This document shows, in pieces, positions 54,320 through 57,347 of a stretch of 57,347 bases of DNA. The notes under the pieces were generated by a model, which did not search any database, had not been told where the DNA came from, and worked only from the letters and a program-made list of their open reading frames with translations. Position numbers and translations under genes: made by a program. Positions within the stretch are counted from its first letter, which is position 1. Each line of letters starts with the position of its first letter. Source of the DNA: Chlorobiota bacterium (GTDB lineage: Bacteria > Bacteroidota > Ignavibacteria > OLB7); assembly GCA_028287785.1 (NCBI GenBank), contig JAQBOZ010000031.1, forward strand, positions 1 to 57,347, given 5' to 3'.

Positions 54320-57300
54320 ATGAAAAAAACTCTATCAACCTGCACTGGTTCCGCGCTCGGCCTGGTCCTGCTGAGCGGAATCGCGGCAGCGCAGATACCG
54401 CAACAGATCAGCTACCAGGGACTGGCGACCAACCCTCAGGGAATACCTCTTCCCAACAGCACCAGTAACACGTTTACGTTCAAGATCTATGATCAGGCGA
54501 ATTCCACGACGCCGATCTGGACAGAGACGCAATCGAATGTCGTCATCAACAAGGGTCTCTTCAATGTGATCCTTGGAAGCGTCAACCCTCTGACGATCCC
54601 GTTTACCAAGCCTTATTATCTCGGCACCACCATCAATGGCGGCAACGAGGTGGCTCCCCGCACGCAGTTCACTACCGCCCCCTATAGCTTTCGGTCGCTC
54701 TGGGCGGATAGCGCGGCGGCAGTCGCTGTAAACGCGATCTCCAGCGAGAACATCAAAAATGGCGCGGTCACTCTCTCCAAGCTCGATCCCACCGGCTCCA
54801 CCGCCGGCCAGGTGCTTACGTCGACGGGAACCGGGCTTGCCTGGCAGACTCCGTCGCCCTCCGGCGGTGCCGGTGTCGCGAGCATCAACGGTCAGAGCGG
54901 TGTTCTGACCTTCAGCGGTGCCGGCGGCGCTACGATCACCCACACGGGGAACAATTTCACGATCTGGGCGCCGAGCGGTGTCAGCTCCATCAACAGCGCC
55001 GACGGCGCGATAGCCGTCACAAACCCGACCGGACCGGGAGTAACCCTCTCGCTGGTCCCCTTCGGCATCACCGAGCCGCTGCTCGGGGATGAGGCCGTGA
55101 CAACCAGAAAAATCAAGGATGGCGCGGTGACGGGCGCGAAGATCGCCGACGGAACCATCAGCGGCCTTGATATCGCGGATAACTCCATCACGTCGCCGAA
55201 GATTCTGGATGGATCGATTCAGAATGTCGATCTCGCAAATTCCACGATCACCATCAATACCGGCTCCGGCCTGTCGGGCGGGGGAGTTGTTCCACTCGGT
55301 GGGACGCTGAACCTTGCCAACACCGGTGTTCTCTCGGTGACGGGCACGCCGAATCAGATCAATGTGTCGGGCGCCACGGGGAATGTGACCATCTCGACAC
55401 CGCAGAATATCGCGCCGACCTCATCGCCCACGTTTCAGGGATTGACGCTTACCGGCAAGGCGACTTCGGCCTCGACCGCCGCCGCCGATCCGGGGAACAC
55501 GCTGGTAACGAAGGACTTTCTGACCAGCGGCAACGTGACGGTGGTAACCAACGCTTCGCTGATCGGCAACGGCACCAATGCCACCCCGCTGGGCATCAAC
55601 CTCGGTAATGCCAACACCTATACGGCAACGCAGACGTTTCCGGTAACGGCGGCGCAGGGTGATGCGCTTATCGGAGCCACCAACGCCGGCACGGCCTTCA
55701 TCAATCCCGTTCGTATCGGCAACGGCATTACCGACGCACAGGTAAATGATAACCTGACGATCGCCGCGGGTGTGATCAACAACACGCCGATTGGAGGTAC
55801 CACGCCGAACACCGGTGCCTTCACCGCAATCACGGGCGCCTCGCTCGCTCTGTCGGGGAAGGGGACATCAGCATCGACGATCGCTGCTGATCCAGGCACC
55901 ACGCTGGTGACGAAGGACTTTGTGACGGCGGCCGGTAATGTGGCCGTGAGCACGAACGCCTCGCTGGTCGGTAACGGCACAACCGCCAGCCCGCTTGGGA
56001 TCAACCTTGCGAACGCCAACACGTTCACCGCGACCCAGACGCTTCCAGCGTCGGCGCCACAGGGCGATGCGTTGATTACATCGACGAACGCCGGTACAAC
56101 CACGGTGAATGCGGTCCGCATCGGCAACGGCCTGACCGACACGCAGGTAAATGATAACCTGACGATCGCCGGCGGCACGGTCAACAACACACCGATCGGT
56201 GCAACGACGCCGAACACCGGCGCCTTCACGACGATCAACGGAGCAAGCCTCGCGTTGACGGCAAAGGGAACATCGGCTTCGACAGCGGCGGCGGATGCCG
56301 GCAACACGCTGGTGACGAAGGACTTCGTGACGGCAGCTGGTAATGTGGCGGTCAGCACGAACGCATCGCTGGTTGGCAACGGCACGACGGCGACTCCGCT
56401 GGGCCTGAACCTTGCGAATGCCAACACGTTCACCGCAACGCAGACGCTACCGACGACGGCGGCTCAGGGCGATGCGCTGATCGCATCGACGAACTCCGGT
56501 ACGACGACGATCACCGACGCTCGCGTGGCGGACAATCTGACGGTCAACGGCGGCACGGTCAACAACACACCGATCGGCGCAACGACGCCGAACACGGGTG
56601 CCTTCACAACGGTCAACGGCACGAGCCTGGCGTTGACAGCGAAGGGCACATCGGCATCGACGATCGCTGCTGATCCGGGAACCACCTTGGTCACCAAGGA
56701 CTTCGTGACGGCAGCCGGTAATGTGGCGGTCAGCACGAACGCATCGCTGGTTGGCAATGGTACGACGGCGACTCCGCTGGGTATCAACCTCGCGAACGCC
56801 AACGCGTTCACCGCAACGCAGACGCTTCCAACGACGGCGGCCCAGGGTGATGCTCTTATCGCCTCGACGAACGCGGGCACAACAACGATCACCGACGCTC
56901 GCGTGGCGGACAATCTGACGGTCAACGGCGGCACGGTCAACAACACACCGATCGGAGCAACGACGCCGAACACCGGCGCCTTCACGACGATCAACGGAGC
57001 CAGCCTCGCGTTGACCGCGAAGGGAACCTCGGCATCGACGGTTGTCGCTGATCCAGGCACCACGCTGGTGACGAAGGACTTCGTCACCACGGCCGGTAAT
57101 GTGGCCGTGAGCACCAACGCTTCTCTGATTGGTAACGGCACGACAGCCACTCCGCTGGGCATCAACCTTGCGAACGCCAACACATTCACCGCAACGCAGA
57201 CGCTACCGACAACGGCGGCCCAGGGCGATGCGCTGATCGCATCGACGAACTCCGGCACGACGACTGTCAATGCGGTTCGCATCGGCAACGGCCTGACGGA

Positions 57301-57347
57301 CGCACAGGTGAACGATAACCTGACGATCGCCGGCGGCACGGTCAACA
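54320..57347 (+). CDS. Tail-fibre-like repeat protein, 3' end beyond the window
   Basis: At least 1009 codons, open to the last base. Signal peptide (MKKTLSTCTGSALGLVLLS, cleavage near AAA). Residues 25-130 form a conserved N-terminal domain of tail-fibre-like surface proteins (IPQQISYQGLATNPQGIP, FKIYDQANSTTPIWTE, GLFNVILGSV, YYLGTTINGGNEV, TTAPYSFRSLWADSA). Then come short repeats (IKDGAVTGAKIADGTISGLD, IADNSITSPKILDGS), then from about residue 375 long near-identical units of 126-135 residues, each with TLVTKDFVT, ASLVGNGTTATPLGINLANA and NNTPIGATTPNTGAFT. A fibre with a stalk of repeats is implied. Any C-terminal sorting or peptidase domain lies outside the window. Confidence 0.88.
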   Translation, partial: MKKTLSTCTGSALGLVLLSGIAAAQIPQQISYQGLATNPQGIPLPNSTSNTFTFKIYDQANSTTPIWTETQSNVVINKGLFNVILGSVNPLTIPFTKPYYLGTTINGGNEVAPRTQFTTAPYSFRSLWADSAAAVAVNAISSENIKNGAVTLSKLDPTGSTAGQVLTSTGTGLAWQTPSPSGGAGVASINGQSGVLTFSGAGGATITHTGNNFTIWAPSGVSSINSADGAIAVTNPTGPGVTLSLVPFGITEPLLGDEAVTTRKIKDGAVTGAKIADGTISGLDIADNSITSPKILDGSIQNVDLANSTITINTGSGLSGGGVVPLGGTLNLANTGVLSVTGTPNQINVSGATGNVTISTPQNIAPTSSPTFQGLTLTGKATSASTAAADPGNTLVTKDFLTSGNVTVVTNASLIGNGTNATPLGINLGNANTYTATQTFPVTAAQGDALIGATNAGTAFINPVRIGNGITDAQVNDNLTIAAGVINNTPIGGTTPNTGAFTAITGASLALSGKGTSASTIAADPGTTLVTKDFVTAAGNVAVSTNASLVGNGTTASPLGINLANANTFTATQTLPASAPQGDALITSTNAGTTTVNAVRIGNGLTDTQVNDNLTIAGGTVNNTPIGATTPNTGAFTTINGASLALTAKGTSASTAAADAGNTLVTKDFVTAAGNVAVSTNASLVGNGTTATPLGLNLANANTFTATQTLPTTAAQGDALIASTNSGTTTITDARVADNLTVNGGTVNNTPIGATTPNTGAFTTVNGTSLALTAKGTSASTIAADPGTTLVTKDFVTAAGNVAVSTNASLVGNGTTATPLGINLANANAFTATQTLPTTAAQGDALIASTNAGTTTITDARVADNLTVNGGTVNNTPIGATTPNTGAFTTINGASLALTAKGTSASTVVADPGTTLVTKDFVTTAGNVAVSTNASLIGNGTTATPLGINLANANTFTATQTLPTTAAQGDALIASTNSGTTTVNAVRIGNGLTDAQVNDNLTIAGGTVN
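55441..57347 (+). repeat. In-frame tandem repeat array, 378-405 bp units
   Basis: The segment encoding TLVTKDF begins at 55499, 55901, 56306, 56684 and 57062, that is at spacings of 402, 405, 378 and 378 bp, all multiples of three. Units are so alike at the DNA level that recent expansion or gene conversion is likely. The 378-bp units lack a nine-codon stretch (part of NAVRIGNGLTDTQVNDNL) present in the longer units. The array continues past the window. Confidence 0.9.

Noticed and set aside
55618-57345. Two long minus-strand frames (271 and 293 codons) opposite the repeat array
   Set aside because: They are Ala/Val/Pro-rich repeats made by antisense reading of the tandem array; the plus-strand frame has signal peptide, family domain and repeat logic.

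Overview
The window is a GC-rich chromosomal stretch from a Gram-negative bacterium of the Bacteroidota/Chlorobiota group. The evidence is six proteins ending in a type IX secretion (T9SS) type A sorting domain, gliding-type Cys-rich Ig repeats, a GWxTD protein, HPr kinase next to a short hibernation factor, and few Shine-Dalgarno sites. The style of the secreted proteins suggests Kapaibacteriota or Ignavibacteria, but that placement is inference; there is no rRNA to settle it. No rRNA, tRNA, CRISPR array or intact transposase gene was found.

Layout. 1-5.9 kb: two convergent T9SS cargo genes with back-to-back terminators. 6-7.5 kb: a decayed surface-protein gene cut off by a 309-bp inverted-repeat element, then an AT-rich gene-poor stretch. 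7.5-11 kb: an exported protein of unknown function, a ClC chloride channel with CBS domains, and a scrambled gene remnant. 11.1-18.3 kb: two paralogous beta-propeller/Ig-repeat T9SS proteins with a second copy of the element between them, flanked by an 8-bp direct repeat. 18.6-22.8 kb: a membrane-anchored TPR/NHL protein, a nucleotide-sugar epimerase, and a polysaccharide deacetylase fused to a lipid-linked sugar transferase. 23.2-34.4 kb: a small putative lipoprotein, then a long minus-strand run: giant T9SS protein, rimO, GWxTD protein, C39-like peptidase, glutathionylspermidine-synthase-like ATP-grasp enzyme.

34.7-38.6 kb: housekeeping genes on the plus strand (XerC, exported protein, HPF, HprK, a possible 29-residue peptide). 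39-40.3 kb: ECF sigma factor with its own promoter and a probable membrane anti-sigma partner. 40.4-44.7 kb: oligopeptide ABC importer (binding protein, terminator, two permeases) without ATPase genes. 44.8-46.1 kb: an Omp85-like barrel. 46.5-53.1 kb: a TetR regulator and a complete TolC/adaptor/RND efflux operon ending in a strong terminator. 53.7 kb to the end: a small T9SS protein and the start of a tail-fibre-like protein that becomes a near-identical tandem repeat array and runs off the window.

Themes. The cell exports many large beta-rich surface proteins through T9SS; several share one C-terminal cassette (cohesin-like domain, CGLxxRLIE linker, sorting domain). The envelope genes fit this surface-rich lifestyle. 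The least explained parts are the deacetylase/sugar-transferase fusion, the GWxTD/C39/ATP-grasp neighbourhood, and the two mosaic inverted-repeat elements.
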